Source: Corydoras sp. C115 (lineage: Eukaryota; Chordata; Actinopteri; Siluriformes; Callichthyidae). Taken from it: DNA of 64,000 nt. Every line of letters starts with the position of its first letter. The stretch's first letter is position 1. The position numbers were made by a program, and so were the translations under genes. Where the stretch lies: contig JAFMOC010000037.1 of NCBI GenBank assembly GCA_019802505.1, positions 5,449,501 through 5,513,500 on the forward strand, written 5' to 3'. Of this stretch, positions 23,272 through 32,784 are shown piece by piece. The notes under the pieces are model-generated. The model was not told the origin of the DNA, made no database searches, and was given only the letters and a program-made list of their open reading frames with translations.

Positions 23272-23395
23272 ATTATTACAGACAATATTTCAAAGTACCT
23301 TTAAAACATAAATTGCCGTCAACATCACCAAGACTACCACTTCTGTTGTCCCAGTGTAACCAGTTATAAAGGTTGCACATGTTGATCAGGAGGAA
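23272..23395 (+). repeat. Local duplication, copy X1
   Basis: ATTACAGACAATATTTCAAAG through AAAACATAAATTGCCG to ACATGTTGATCAGG is repeated at 23855-23998. Confidence 0.85.
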
Positions 23396-23489
23396 TCTAC
23401 GTTAATTAGTTATCAAAGTCAATCGCTGATTGAATCGCCGCCTTTCCTGCTGTGCTATAATGATTTATATATTGTATATATTAAATATT

Positions 23490-23662
23490 CGGGGCCTGGT
23501 AGCTCAGTAGTTATGGTGTTGGGCTTTTAAAATCCCTAGGTTCAAATCCCACATGCATTCAAGCTACTATTGTGGGTTCTTGAGCAAGACCCTTAACCCT
23601 CATTACTCCAGGGGTGCTGTATCATGGATGTATCATGTATCACCAGTGTTCTGACCCCAGCA
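23490..23662 (+). mobile_element. SINE-B copy
   Basis: Head CCTGGTAGCTCAGTAGTTATG, B box GGTTCAAATCC and the CTTGAGCAAGACCCTTAACC block. The 3-prime end is lost at the junction with SINE-C. Confidence 0.82.
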
Positions 23663-23855
23663 GGGCGGTCATAGTCTTGTGGCTAAGGAACCATGCCTTG
23701 TGACCTGAAGGTCCCCACTTCAATTCCCGGTCTCACCAAGTACTATGGCTGATGTGATCTTGGGCAAGGCACCTAACCCCAATTGCTCCCCGGGCGCCGT
23801 GTACAACTCACTCAATGTGTGTATATGTTTGTTTTTCACTGCATGGATGGGTTAA
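23663..23855 (+). mobile_element. SINE-C copy (plus orientation)
   Basis: Head GGCGGTCATAGTCTTGTGGC, B-box-like CAATTCCCGG, GGGCAAGGCACCTAACCCC and a tail around GCATGGATGGGTTAA. Clearest view of the family's 5-prime end. Confidence 0.8.
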
Positions 23856-23998
23856 TTACAGACAATATTTAAAAGTACATTTAAAACATAAATTGCCATT
23901 GCTATCGCCAAAACTACCACTCCTGTTGTCTAATGGATCTCTCCCTGCGTCATGCAATGTTACCGATTATAAAGGCTGCACGTGTTGATCAGGCACAA
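23855..23998 (+). repeat. Local duplication, copy X2
   Basis: Second copy of 23272-23395, with about 20 extra bases (TAATGGATCTCTCCCTGCG) in the middle. Spacing between copies is about 583 bp. Confidence 0.85.
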
Positions 23999-24049
23999 CC
24001 GTAGCACAGATGTGTTCATTACTTATAATCTATAAATAATATAAGTTCA

Positions 24050-24240
24050 TTGCCAACTGAACCATGCCTTGTGACCTGAAGGACCCCAGTCCCACCAGAT
24101 ACTATGGCTGATATGACCTTGCGCAAGGCCCCTAACCCCAATTGCTCCCCTACGCACCATGTACCTAGGCACTCACTCAGTGTGTGTTTATGTGTGTGTT
24201 TCACTTCACGAATAGGTTAAATATGGAGGATAAATTTCTA
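24050..24240 (+). mobile_element. SINE-C copy, 5-prime truncated
   Basis: Starts within the head (GAACCATGCCTTGTGACCTG), lacks part of the B-box block, and runs to GAATAGGTTAAATATGGAGG. Follows X2 as the previous SINE-C follows X1, so both were probably duplicated together. Confidence 0.78.
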
Positions 24241-24308
24241 GTTGTGTAAGCATGGTAGGCAAAATAGATCACTACATCACTATATAACCATCAATATATA
24301 CCATACAA

Positions 24309-24872
24309 GGGCGGCACGGTGGTTTAGTGGTTATCATGTTTGCCTATTGAACTAGGGGTTCAATGTTGTTGTTGCTGCCCGGCCGCTCAAGGAGGATGAG
24401 TCCCCCACTGAGTGTTGGTCCTCCCAAGGTTTCTTCCTTAAATAACAACATAAAAGGGAGTTTTTTCTTGCCACTGTCGCTTCGGCTTGCTCTTTGGGGG
24501 TTTAAAGGCTTTTCATTCTGTAAAGCTGCTTTGTGACAATGTACTGTTGTAAAAAGCGCTATATAAATAAATTACTTGACTTGACTTGACTTGGTTTGAA
24601 TACCACTCTAGGTGGAGTTTCCACCTAGTGTCCCCGTGGGTTTCATCCGGGTTCTCCAGTTTCCTCTCACAGTCCATAAACATGGATTCAAGATCCATTG
24701 ACTTCTCCAAATTGCCCCATATAGAGTGTGTCTGTGTGAGTGAGTGTCCCCAGCAACAGATTGGCACTCTGTCCTGTGTGTATCTGCCCAGTGCCTGAAA
24801 TGTTCCCCCCTGGATGCCCCCCCACAACCCTAGTAGAGGATAAAGCGGAAGATAATGGATGGATGGATGGAT
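24309..24872 (+). mobile_element. SINE-A interrupted by Repeat-E
   Basis: Head GGGCGGCACGGTGGTTTAGTGG at 24309-24363 stops at the B box. The body resumes near 24590 (GGTTTGAATACCACTC) and runs to a GGAT tail. The B-box sequence appears on both sides of the insert as GGTTCAA and GGTTTGAA, the likely TSD. Confidence 0.88.
24364..24592 (+). mobile_element. Repeat-E inserted in SINE-A
   Basis: Carries GGATGAGTCCCCCACTGAGT, GGTCCTCCCAAGGTTTC, AAGCTGCTTTGTGACAATG and GCGCTATATAAATAAA, a 3-prime region shared by many fish retroelements, then a repeated ACTTG tail. Probably the 3-prime part of a SINE or LINE; no coding frame. Confidence 0.8.
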
Positions 24873-24904
24873 TTTGATTAGAATTATAGATGGATGGATA
24901 TATA

Positions 24905-24952
24905 CCATGCGTAACTTGCTTTGGATAAACGTGTCTGCTACAATGACCTCAT
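24905..24952 (+). mobile_element. SINE-B tail fragment
   Basis: CTTGCTTTGGATAAACGTGTCTGCTACAATGAC-type tail only, without head. Shown here as a short match. Confidence 0.5.
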
Positions 24953-25320
24953 GCTCAGGGGCCTAGTCCAAACTCTGGAAAACTAGAGGGATGTCCAGAT
25001 AGTTACAGCGTTAGGTATTCTGTTAACACAAATGGCGCACATTTTTTTGTTATGCTCCCGCTTAAGGTTTGCTGTGAAACTTGAGATGGCAAGCCCCATG
25101 TTTTCGTTGGGCCACGACGGTTTGGATGACACAAAGGCCGAGATCGACTCCTCACACCGTCGGTGCTCGCACGCTACATTTCTGATAAATCGTTGCATTT
25201 CGGGGTAATGGATTAGCGTCATTATGCGGATGAGTGAAGCGCAGTATCGGGATGGGGGTGTCGGTGCAATGAGAGGTTAAAAACCTGTGCGCGAGAATGG
25301 TAAACGTAGGAAAGTGAAGG
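24953..25320. other. Unique CpG-containing sequence, no gene seen
   Basis: Complex unique sequence with scattered CpGs leading into the GC-rich stretch at 25430. No recognised frame. Confidence 0.35.
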
Positions 25321-25324
25321 AAGT

Positions 25325-25380
25325 GGTGAGTGTGTGTGTGTGTCTGTGTGTCTGTGTGGGAAAGAGAGAGAGACAGAGAG

Positions 25381-25414
<34 letters not shown>
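25325..25414. repeat. (TG)n then (GA)n microsatellites
   Basis: TG run about 25329-25358, then GA run 25364-25414. Confidence 0.95.
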
Positions 25415-25417
<3 letters not shown>

Positions 25418-25690
25418 TCGAACAAGAGATGGAGGGAGGAGGCGTGCTGGGAGATTAAGGAGAGCCGTTTTGGCGGAGCGCCGCTCGCCTCCTCCCCCCT
25501 GCTGCGATGTTACGAGTTGCTGCTGTTGCTCAGAGACGGCGCACTGTGCGAGGCGGCTTTTTCACTGAACTAGCTCCTGTTTTTTTTCTCCCCCTTTCAA
25601 CTGTGCCGTCTGAGGGTTTTGTCTGTGCTGCGTTTTGGATGCGGTTACCATTCATGCAGGCGTTCGTTCCACTGCAGGTGTTGAGTAACT
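25415..25690. promoter_or_regulatory. CpG-rich stretch, possible promoter or 5-prime exon
   Basis: Locally GC- and CpG-rich (CGAGCTCGAAC, GGCGGAGCGCCGCTCGCC, GACGGCGCACTGTGCGAGGCG), lies next to a GA repeat and contains no transposon signature. This resembles vertebrate 5-prime UTR or promoter sequence. No TATA box, clear initiator or convincing splice donor was found, so direction is unknown. The open frames here (plus, 61-93 aa) have no recognised domain. Confidence 0.3.
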
Positions 25691-25855
25691 AAATACATAT
25701 GCATAACTAGCTTAATAGGCACTAATAGACACAATTATTTATATATATATACATATTGTTCCTCTACAACATATTTACTGTGCATTTAACTTTTTTTATT
25801 TTTTTTTATTTTACTTTTTATCTTAATGTATATTTTCTGTGGCCAGTCTGATTCA

Positions 25856-25866
<11 letters not shown>
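25691..25866. other. AT-rich sequence, no gene seen
   Basis: TA and T-rich low complexity; nothing recognised. Confidence 0.5.

Positions 25867-25911
<45 letters not shown>
25867..25911. repeat. (TG)n microsatellite
   Basis: About 22 TG units directly abutting the tail of an inverted SINE-A. Confidence 0.95.
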
Positions 25912-25913
<2 letters not shown>

Positions 25914-25917
<4 letters not shown>

Positions 25918-26193
25918 CCCTTCATTATCTTCTGCTTTATCCACTACTAGGGTTGTGGGGGGTTTCCCATGCCCACCCAGGGGAGACCGTTTCGGGCGCT
26001 GGGCAGATACACCCAGGACAGGGTGCCAATCTATCACTGGGCACACACTCACTCACACAGACACCGTTTTTGGACTGTGGGAGGAAACCGGTGAACTCGG
26101 AGGAAACCCACGGGGAGAACATGAAAATCCACCCAGACTGGTATTCAAACCAGGACTCCCTAGCACTGAGAGGCGAACATGCGAACCACTAAT
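25914..26193 (-). mobile_element. SINE-A with internal deletion
   Basis: Inverted tail at left. Lacks the TATATGGGGCAATT block in the middle. The head is damaged (GCGAACCACTAAT). Confidence 0.82.
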
Positions 26194-26732
26194 ATGTGTA
26201 ATAAATAAATAAATACAGTATATGTATATATTTATTTATTCCTAAAAAAGTGCTGTTGCTAAAGCACTGAATTACTGTAAATATTCTGGTATGTGTATAT
26301 TTGTGAATTGATTGGCATTATGTATGTATTGAGAAAGTTGATGAGGATGTGAATATGTTGCCTAATTTAACAGGAGACTGGCCATGCAGGCTATTTAGTG
26401 GTCCTCAGATCCCAAGAGTAGAGAAAAGAGAGAGCAAGAACCAGAAAGACTAAGGGGCCAAAGTGTGCTGAGACAAAACAGTGGAAAAGAAGAAGCTGTA
26501 AATCAGGTTTTACATGTGTTTTTTTTTTTAACTGTAAGAGCATGCAAAAGAGTTCAATGAGACATGAGATAAGATAAAGAGAAACCAGGACACAACATGA
26601 TCATTCATTCTGCCTGTTATATCGAAGCGGCTTACACACACATCCATACGATGGTTTTGTATAAACCTCTCATTTTCCAAATACTTTTTCAATCAGAAAT
26701 CAGAATTTGTGGTACATCAGAAAGTCACTTTG
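26194..26732. other. Unique sequence, no gene seen
   Basis: AT-rich. No recognised repeat. Confidence 0.35.
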
Positions 26733-27118
26733 ATTATCAAGTTCAAGTAGTTTATTTCTATAGTGCTTTTTACAATAGTACATTGTCACAAAGCAGCTTT
26801 ACACTGTTATAAGCCTTTAAACCCCCAAATATCAAGCCGAAGCGACAGTGGCAAGAAAAAACTCCCTGTTATGTTGTTATTTTAAGGAAGAAACATTGGA
26901 AGGACCAAGGCTTAGTAAGAGACTCAACCTCCTTAAGCGGCCAGGCAGCATCAACAGTGTAGGACAGCCATGTACAGATTGTGTGATGATCAGGTGACCT
27001 GTATTTAACTATTGGAAAACTATATAAGTCCATTGAGGGCATCCTGCAGGACTGCCAGTCCAATAGAAATCCAGGTTCCATGGATGAAGAGCTGACGACA
27101 CCTCCAGGAAATTGTCAA
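26733..27118 (-). mobile_element. Repeat-E, longest copy
   Basis: On the minus strand: TGCAGGATGCCCTCAATGG, then CAATCTGTACATGGCTGTCC, GGTCCTTCCAATGTTTC, GTAAAGCTGCTTTGTGACAA and AGCACTATAGAAATAAACTA tail. This copy shows that the CTGTACATGGCTGTCC block of 56.6-57.5 kb belongs to the same family. Confidence 0.78.
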
Positions 27119-27399
27119 CACCTTAAAAAGGAACAAACAAGAAAAGCAGTTAGAGCTAATAAATGACAGCATTTAAGTTATAACCAGATTTTGATTGACA
27201 CAGTGCAGCATGTGACTCTGGCTTCACTGACTAGAGCAGCAGAACTTTAAGGGGCAGATACTGCAGACTCTTCTTAGTTGAGAGGGCTCCCTGGAACAGC
27301 ATCATTTCAATGCCACACCCTCTACTAATGATGAGCTGGGTGAAGAGGTGAAATGTCTGTGGGCTTGCCCCATCTTGTCCATTTTTCAAGGCAATGTCT
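27119..27399. other. Unique sequence, possibly transposon flank
   Basis: No clear transposon end could be found left of the Tc1 remnant. Some of this may be diverged Tc1 5-prime flank. Confidence 0.3.
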
Positions 27400-28326
27400 C
27401 CTTTAAGTTGGAATATTTCTGTTGGTTTAACCAGGTTCTCACTTGCATTGAGGTTTGAGTTTTGACTAGGCCATTCAACACAGTAAAATAAATGTGGTGT
27501 GGTAGCTCAGTGGTTAGGGTGTTGGGCTATCAATCTGAAGGTTGTGGGTTCAAATCCCAGGTCCACTGAAGTTACCAATGTGGCTGCTTGAGCACGCCCT
27601 TACGACTTATTGCTCCAAGGCTGCTGTGGCCAACCCTGTTCTTGCTTTGTGAGTTGCTTCATCTGTTAAATGACCAAATGTAATGTAATATTCATTTAAA
27701 ACCATATGAACAATACTTAATCAGTATGCTCAGGGTCATTGTCCTTCTGAAAGGTGAACTTTCCTAATTCCTAATCCTAATTCAGAAGCAGACCCTTTTG
27801 CTGTAAATATCCCAGTATTTAGCAACATTCATCTTTTCCTCGATTTCTCAATTTCCTAACTAATATTCCAGTTCCAACTGCTGAAAAACATCCCCACAGC
27901 ATGATGCCACCACAACCATATTTTACCGTGAGGACGTTCTTGGGGTAAGAAGATAAGGTGTGTTGGGGGTTTGTACCAGACATTAAGTTTTCTTGGGCCA
28001 AATGTTTTATTATAGACTAAATTGACCAGAACACCCTGCATTATTCATTTGGTGAGACACCCAGATGCGTTTTGGAAAACTCCTTTGGCACACTTCCTAT
28101 TTTTATTTTAGAGTAATGACATTTTCTGGCAACCTTTTCCTAAAATCAGGCTCAATGGAGTGTACGAATTATTGTGGTCCTACGAACAGATACCCCACAC
28201 TTTACTGTGGAACACTGCAGCTCGTTCCAAAGCTAACTTTGGTTTCTGTGCTGTCGTTCGGATTAATGTCATCCATGGCCAGTCCATGACTTTTGGTGGA
28301 GGTGAATACTTTTGCAAGGCTCTGTA
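27400..28326 (-). mobile_element. Tc1/mariner transposon remnant, broken by deletion and a SINE
   Basis: On the minus strand, frames around 27870-27960 encode GCGGIMLWGCFSAVGTG, matching the conserved catalytic-core stretch of Tc1 transposases. Plus-strand DNA landmarks of this fish family are GACTAGGCCATTCAACACAG, GGGTCATTGTCC, AACATCCCCACAGCATGATG and GTGGTCCTACGAACAGATAC. The right terminal repeat is GGTGAATACTTTTGCAAGGC (28301-28320). It directly follows the CTTTTGGTGGAGG sequence, so the DNA-binding N-terminal half is deleted. Stops and frameshifts make it inactive. SINE-B interrupts it at 27497-27692. I do not see the left terminal repeat. Confidence 0.85.
27497..27692 (+). mobile_element. 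SINE-B inserted in the Tc1 remnant
   Basis: Complete head (GGTAGCTCAGTGGTTAGGG), B box GGTTCAAATCC and tail CTGTTAAATGACCAAATG. Tc1 sequence continues on both sides, so the SINE arrived later. Confidence 0.88.
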
Positions 28327-28847
28327 GTTCCAGAAGAAGGACAGCTTAACAGCAGCATATGTCTTGCCGTAAACCTTTGCATCAATGGTACTTTCACATC
28401 TACATGCATTCTGCATTTCCCCATTTTAGGAAATCCTCAGTCTCTATGGCCAATTTATTAATGACATGATGTTGCATTTTGCACTTTCCATTGATATCAG
28501 ACTGGATGGTTGATTACATTTTGTACACACTCATTTTATTTATTTTTTTTCTCCAAAAACAACCAATTTTTTTACCACCTCTCTGTCCAGCTTGGTGAAT
28601 TCAGGCCCAGTAAACAGTGTGAATAATGGAATGTTTAAAAGCGATTGCTGTATTCGTATCCAGACTGGGAATTGTTTGTAGAGGCAATTGTTTCTCGCTT
28701 CAGGTGTAACAATTTTTTGGTGTCTTTTCGTATTAAAACAACAAATTCACCCTTTAGTAATCACAACATGGATAGTAATGCAGCATACCTTTGGTGAAAA
28801 CATGAACCCCCCCCCACTTGTTTGATCTTCTGTCTTTCTCTTTCATG
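28327..28847. other. Unique sequence, no gene seen
   Basis: Complex unique stretch at about 28610-28740. Nothing coding recognised. Confidence 0.3.
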
Positions 28848-28849
28848 CA

Positions 28850-28895
<46 letters not shown>
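28848..28895. repeat. (CA)n microsatellite
   Basis: About 22 CA units. Confidence 0.95.
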
Positions 28896-28897
<2 letters not shown>

Positions 28898-28904
28898 CAT
28901 AAAA

Positions 28905-29110
28905 GCACAGCCTTACTCTGCTGATTAGAAAATGCATTATTCATAACAAATCTGTGGCCCTGAATGAACAAGTGATGAGGGGGAGGAGAGAGAGAGCTTC
29001 CTAAATATGTAATACTTTTAATAGCACAATCAAAATGGCAGCTATTACATTGACATTCAGAAAGATCCATCATTCTCCGTTTTGATGCTGGTTCCATAGT
29101 GAGAATTTTG
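28905..29110. other. Candidate conserved non-coding element
   Basis: Repeat-free, information-rich sequence with AATGCATTATTCATAAC, TGTGGCCCTGAATGAACAAG and GGCAGCTATTACATTGACAT, in the style of developmental enhancers with homeodomain-type TAAT/ATTA cores. The overlapping minus frame (28843-29211) has no known family. Inference only. Confidence 0.25.
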
Positions 29111-29242
29111 TGCTTCAGGTACTGTGATGAGGGTCTGTGCTGTTGATGTTCTTGGGAGGTTCTCTGACATGGTCGAACGATACTGGAGTAGGTTTGTAAA
29201 GCCTTTGACATTCTATTGGAAAGCTTCAGTAGTGTTGGATCT

Positions 29243-29371
29243 GTGATCGGTTTAGTGGTGTTCCATTTTGTTAAGAACCACTCTCAGTGTCCCGGGTTTG
29301 ATTCCCAGTCCCGTCAAATTCAATGGTTGAAGTGCTCGTGGGCAAAGCACCTAACCCCAATTGCTCCACAG
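29243..29371 (+). mobile_element. SINE-C head, cut by SINE-A
   Basis: GGTTTAGTGGTGTTCC..., B-box GGTTTGATTCCC and GCAAAGCACCTAACCCCAATT, then the sequence changes to SINE-A at 29372. Confidence 0.7.
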
Positions 29372-30056
29372 GCACCGTGGTTCAGTGGTTAGCAAGTTCG
29401 CCTCTCGTGGGAACTCCCCCACTGAGGATCCAGTTTTGAGTCCTGATCTGGGAGGAGTTTCTATGTTCTGTATTGGTTTCCTCCGGGTTCTGTGGTTTCC
29501 ACCCCACAGTCCAAAAGCATAAATTGAAGGTGAATTGGCTGCTCTAAATTACCCCTATATAGTGTTTGTGTAAATGTGAGTGTATGCCCAGCAAGCCCAG
29601 GCTTCCCTAATATGTACTGGGTCTATCTGCCAGGGGCGGCACAGTGGCTTAGTGGTTAGCAGGTTCTCCTCTCAGTGCTAGGGATTCCTGGTTTCAAATC
29701 CCAGTCTGGGTGGAGTTTCCATGTTCTCCCCGTGTCCGTGTGGGATTCCTCCGGGTTCTCCGGTTTCCTCCTACAGTCCAAAAACATGGATCAAGGTCAA
29801 TTGAATTCTCCAAATTGCCCCATGAAGAGTGTGTTTGTGTGAGTGAGTGTGTGCCCAGAGATAGATTGGCGCTCTGGCCTGGGTGTATCTGCCCAGCGCC
29901 CGAATCTCCCCTGGGTAGACATGGGAACTCCCCCGCGACCCTAGCAGAGGATGAAGCGGAAGATAATGGATGGATGGATGTATCTGCCAGCGCCGAAACA
30001 TTCCCCTCCCCCCACGACCCTAGCACAGGATTAAGCTGAAGGTAATGGATGGATGA
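29372..30056 (+). mobile_element. Outer SINE-A of a nested pair
   Basis: Head at 29372-29395, a short unusual insertion (GGGAACTCCCCCACTGAGG), body to TATCTGCCAG at 29624-29633. Resumes with TATCTGCCAG at 29981 and ends in GGATGGATG near 30056. Interrupted by the copy at 29634-29980. Confidence 0.88.
29634..29980 (+). mobile_element. Inner SINE-A, perfect 10-bp TSD
   Basis: Complete copy inserted into another SINE-A in the same orientation. TATCTGCCAG (29624-29633 and 29981-29990) is the TSD and is itself part of the SINE body. Confidence 0.93.
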
Positions 30057-30182
30057 TAATAATTAAGGAACAATTAATTCAATTAAAAAATTGCATTGTG
30101 TCATTAAAATTGCATTTGAATTGGGAAAAGTGATAAATTAATTTAATGTAAAAGCACTTTTAACACTAACAGTTATTAATGC

Positions 30183-30186
<4 letters not shown>

Positions 30187-30222
<36 letters not shown>

Positions 30223-30239
30223 TGTGTGTGTGTGTGTGT
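30187..30239. repeat. (TG)n microsatellite
   Basis: TG run with one TC interruption. Confidence 0.95.
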
Positions 30240-30339
30240 TGACCCCTTGTAATTGACCTTGCTACTCACACACACCCACCTGACATGAGACATCCTTGGT
30301 GGCTAATCGCCTTGCTGCCTGTCAATCACCTGTTTAGAG

Positions 30340-30346
30340 AGAGTGA

Positions 30347-30394
<48 letters not shown>
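30340..30394. repeat. (GA)n microsatellite
   Basis: About 22 uninterrupted GA units within 30352-30394. Confidence 0.95.
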
Positions 30395-30399
<5 letters not shown>

Positions 30400-30515
30400 A
30401 GCAGAAGGGTGAGTGAGGGAGTTGTGTAGACGTGTGATCAAGCATTGAGGCCCGCTGGGATGAAGAGACCTCCGGCTGCCATTACTCACCTCCTGACAGT
30501 GTGTGAGCGTGCTTG

Positions 30516-30520
<5 letters not shown>

Positions 30521-30592
<72 letters not shown>
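30521..30592. repeat. (CA)n microsatellite
   Basis: About 36 uninterrupted CA units, next to short CG/CA mixed tracts that could adopt Z-DNA. Confidence 0.95.
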
Positions 30593-30596
<4 letters not shown>

Positions 30597-30733
30597 GCAC
30601 GCACGCGCACACACACTCACAGAGGGGCAGTAAAAATTTCACTCTGTATGACTCTTAAGTCATTGGCTTGTGTTTAGAACAAACTTCTGAAGCACAGAAT
30701 TATCGTCATATCTGTATTAACTCAAATAAAAAT

Positions 30734-30862
30734 CCATCCATCCATCATCCGCTTTATCCCCTACTAGGGTCGTGGGGGGGGGTTCCCCATGCCCATCCAG
30801 GGGAGAACGTTTCGGGCGCTGGACAGAAAGACCCAGGACAGAGCACCAATCTATCGCTGTCT
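30734..30862 (-). mobile_element. 5-prime-truncated SINE-A with 9-bp TSD
   Basis: Only the 3-prime third of the SINE (inverted tail CCATCCATCC to CAATCTATCGCTG). AATAAAAAT flanks both sides (30725-30733 and 30863-30871), so it was born truncated by incomplete reverse transcription. Confidence 0.88.
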
Positions 30863-30871
30863 AATAAAAAT

Positions 30872-31436
30872 ACATTAGTTAATACTATGATTTGCATTGA
30901 GCCTTTTGTGTTTCTGTGTATCTAATTGTATAGTATATAATACATGTATAATACATACATATAATACATAATACATGTATCTGTATTATCTGGTATTATT
31001 ACTAGTACTGTGTGTGTATTTGAACCATAAAGCTTCGGTACCAAAGCAAAATCCTTTTATTTTACAATTATTAATAAATAAAAAAAAGCAGTAAGTCAGA
31101 ATGTCCTCAGAACCCACTGACAAAGAACCAATGAATGACATAATGGCTGATGAAAGAAAGAGAATGCAAAACCCGAGACAGACAGGGGAAAAACACCGAA
31201 TATTAAAACCCCAAAAGAAGCACAGAAGAGATACGCAAGTCAAGAACTATCAGCTGACTGCAAAACCTAAGAGAGAAAAATGGTATTAGCCACAAACAAC
31301 AAAAATGTCCATCTTCTGTCCACAGAAAGATCGGCCATAAACAGAGAGAATCCTGAAGCGAAAGGGAAATGCAGAATCGCAAATCCAATCGCATCCAAAG
31401 GTTGACATTTCACATCTAGAAAGACAGAATGTACAA
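30872..31436. other. Unique AT-rich sequence, no gene seen
   Basis: A lysine-rich 62-aa plus frame at 31101-31289 is unrecognised and probably chance. Confidence 0.35.
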
Positions 31437-31446
31437 CCAGTGAAAG

Positions 31447-31470
31447 ACAGACAGACAGACAGACAGACTG
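31447..31470. repeat. (GACA)n microsatellite
   Basis: About six GACA units. Confidence 0.9.
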
Positions 31471-31639
31471 TTTATTACTGAAGGCGGTGTGTGTAGTTCT
31501 TTCAGATATACACACCGTAATAACCAGATTCTCACCTACATGCCAAAAACTCACACGTTCCATGAAGCTACCAGACCGAGGAATTTTCCAGAAAACACAG
31601 ACTCTCACATGCTCACTCACACAGGCGCATGCATGCTTA

Positions 31640-31641
<2 letters not shown>

Positions 31642-31707
<66 letters not shown>
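31642..31707. repeat. (CA)n microsatellite
   Basis: About 33 CA units. A (TG)n run lies 98 bp downstream, making an inverted pair. Confidence 0.95.
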
Positions 31708-31709
<2 letters not shown>

Positions 31710-31802
31710 GCTGCTGTGAGGGGAAATAATGACATCATGCACACGGCAGGTTCGCTGGCAGTGCATGCTTCAGATGTGGGAGGCAGAGAGGAAACACAGC
31801 CG

Positions 31803-31805
<3 letters not shown>

Positions 31806-31859
<54 letters not shown>
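31806..31859. repeat. (TG)n microsatellite
   Basis: 27 TG units, complementary to the CA run at 31642-31707. The cysteine/valine and threonine/histidine frames here are microsatellite translations. Confidence 0.95.
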
Positions 31860-31861
<2 letters not shown>

Positions 31862-31974
31862 TTGCACATACGTTGTCGTATGTGTAGGTTATGGAAAGGA
31901 AATGCTGCTGTTTAAGATTGTATGTGGTATGTGGATTGGTGACATAAACCGCATCACTTTGTACAGACCGAATG

Positions 31975-32020
31975 AGAGAGAGACACACACACAGAATGAG
32001 AGAGAGAGAGAGAGAGAGAA
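31975..32020. repeat. (GA)n with short CA
   Basis: GAGAGAGACACACACACAGAATGAGAGAGA mixture, GA core 31999-32020; length over 20 nt reported as position only for the remainder. Confidence 0.9.
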
Positions 32021-32118
32021 CCAGACAGAGAAAAGTAAAACGACGGATAGTTTGATGCTGGGTCACCTTTCCATGGCAGCTGGTACATGACATTTTAAGA
32101 GCACCAATTAATCCACAA

Positions 32119-32124
<6 letters not shown>

Positions 32125-32161
<37 letters not shown>
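32125..32161. repeat. (CA)n microsatellite
   Basis: About 18 CA units. Confidence 0.95.
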
Positions 32162-32165
<4 letters not shown>

Positions 32166-32274
32166 ACAAACTCACTCTCTTTCTCTTTTACATGTTCATA
32201 CATGTACGTTGCTCTACTTTAACCATAGTCATGTTCTACTTTATTTCACCTGTCTGTTCTTGCCTATTATAGAC

Positions 32275-32277
<3 letters not shown>

Positions 32278-32310
<33 letters not shown>
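32278..32310. repeat. (GA)n microsatellite
   Basis: About 16 GA units. Confidence 0.95.
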
Positions 32311-32313
<3 letters not shown>

Positions 32314-32784
32314 CAGTGTTGACCTCAGCTGACATTATGTGCTCTAGGCTGAAATTTACCCAGTTGCTTCATGCGTCAGCATATAGTGACAGCTCCTGCT
32401 ACATGGATGGAGCATTAGGTAGAATTTGGCTGTTGCAGTCAGCTGCTCAACAATAACTAACAATCATTTTCCTCATCCATGTCAAAAACCTTAATGCAAC
32501 GGCACCTGGTGAGGTTCATTTGTATAAGTCAGCATTTTCCAAACACCTCCTGGGGGCTCACTGTCCTTCCACTTTTTTTACTAGACCAGATAGGGGCATT
32601 GCGACATTCAATCATTTCAAAAGGTTACAATTAATTGAATGAAAGAGCGCTCAACATCATCATGACGACATTCATAAGCAAAGTAGGAATTATGCTGGTA
32701 GCTGGAACTTGTGGCGCAACTTGTGGTTTTTTACTTGCAGCACACTTGTCTTGTCTTACTTTGTCCTTACAGGACAAATATTTA
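32311..32784. other. Unique sequence, no gene seen
   Basis: No recognised repeat. A 68-aa frame at 32635-32841 runs into the minisatellite. Confidence 0.35.

Noticed and set aside
22618..23369. Overlapping plus frames of 176 and 207 aa
   Set aside because: They cross a diverged tandem-repeat unit and have no recognised protein family.
30986..31243. 85-aa minus frame with hydrophobic stretches resembling a small membrane protein
   Set aside because: AT-rich DNA gives F/L/I-rich frames; no family, no conserved start context, and the opposite strand is equally open.
31487..32165. Threonine/histidine and cysteine/valine frames of 76-153 aa
   Set aside because: Translations of CA/TG microsatellites.
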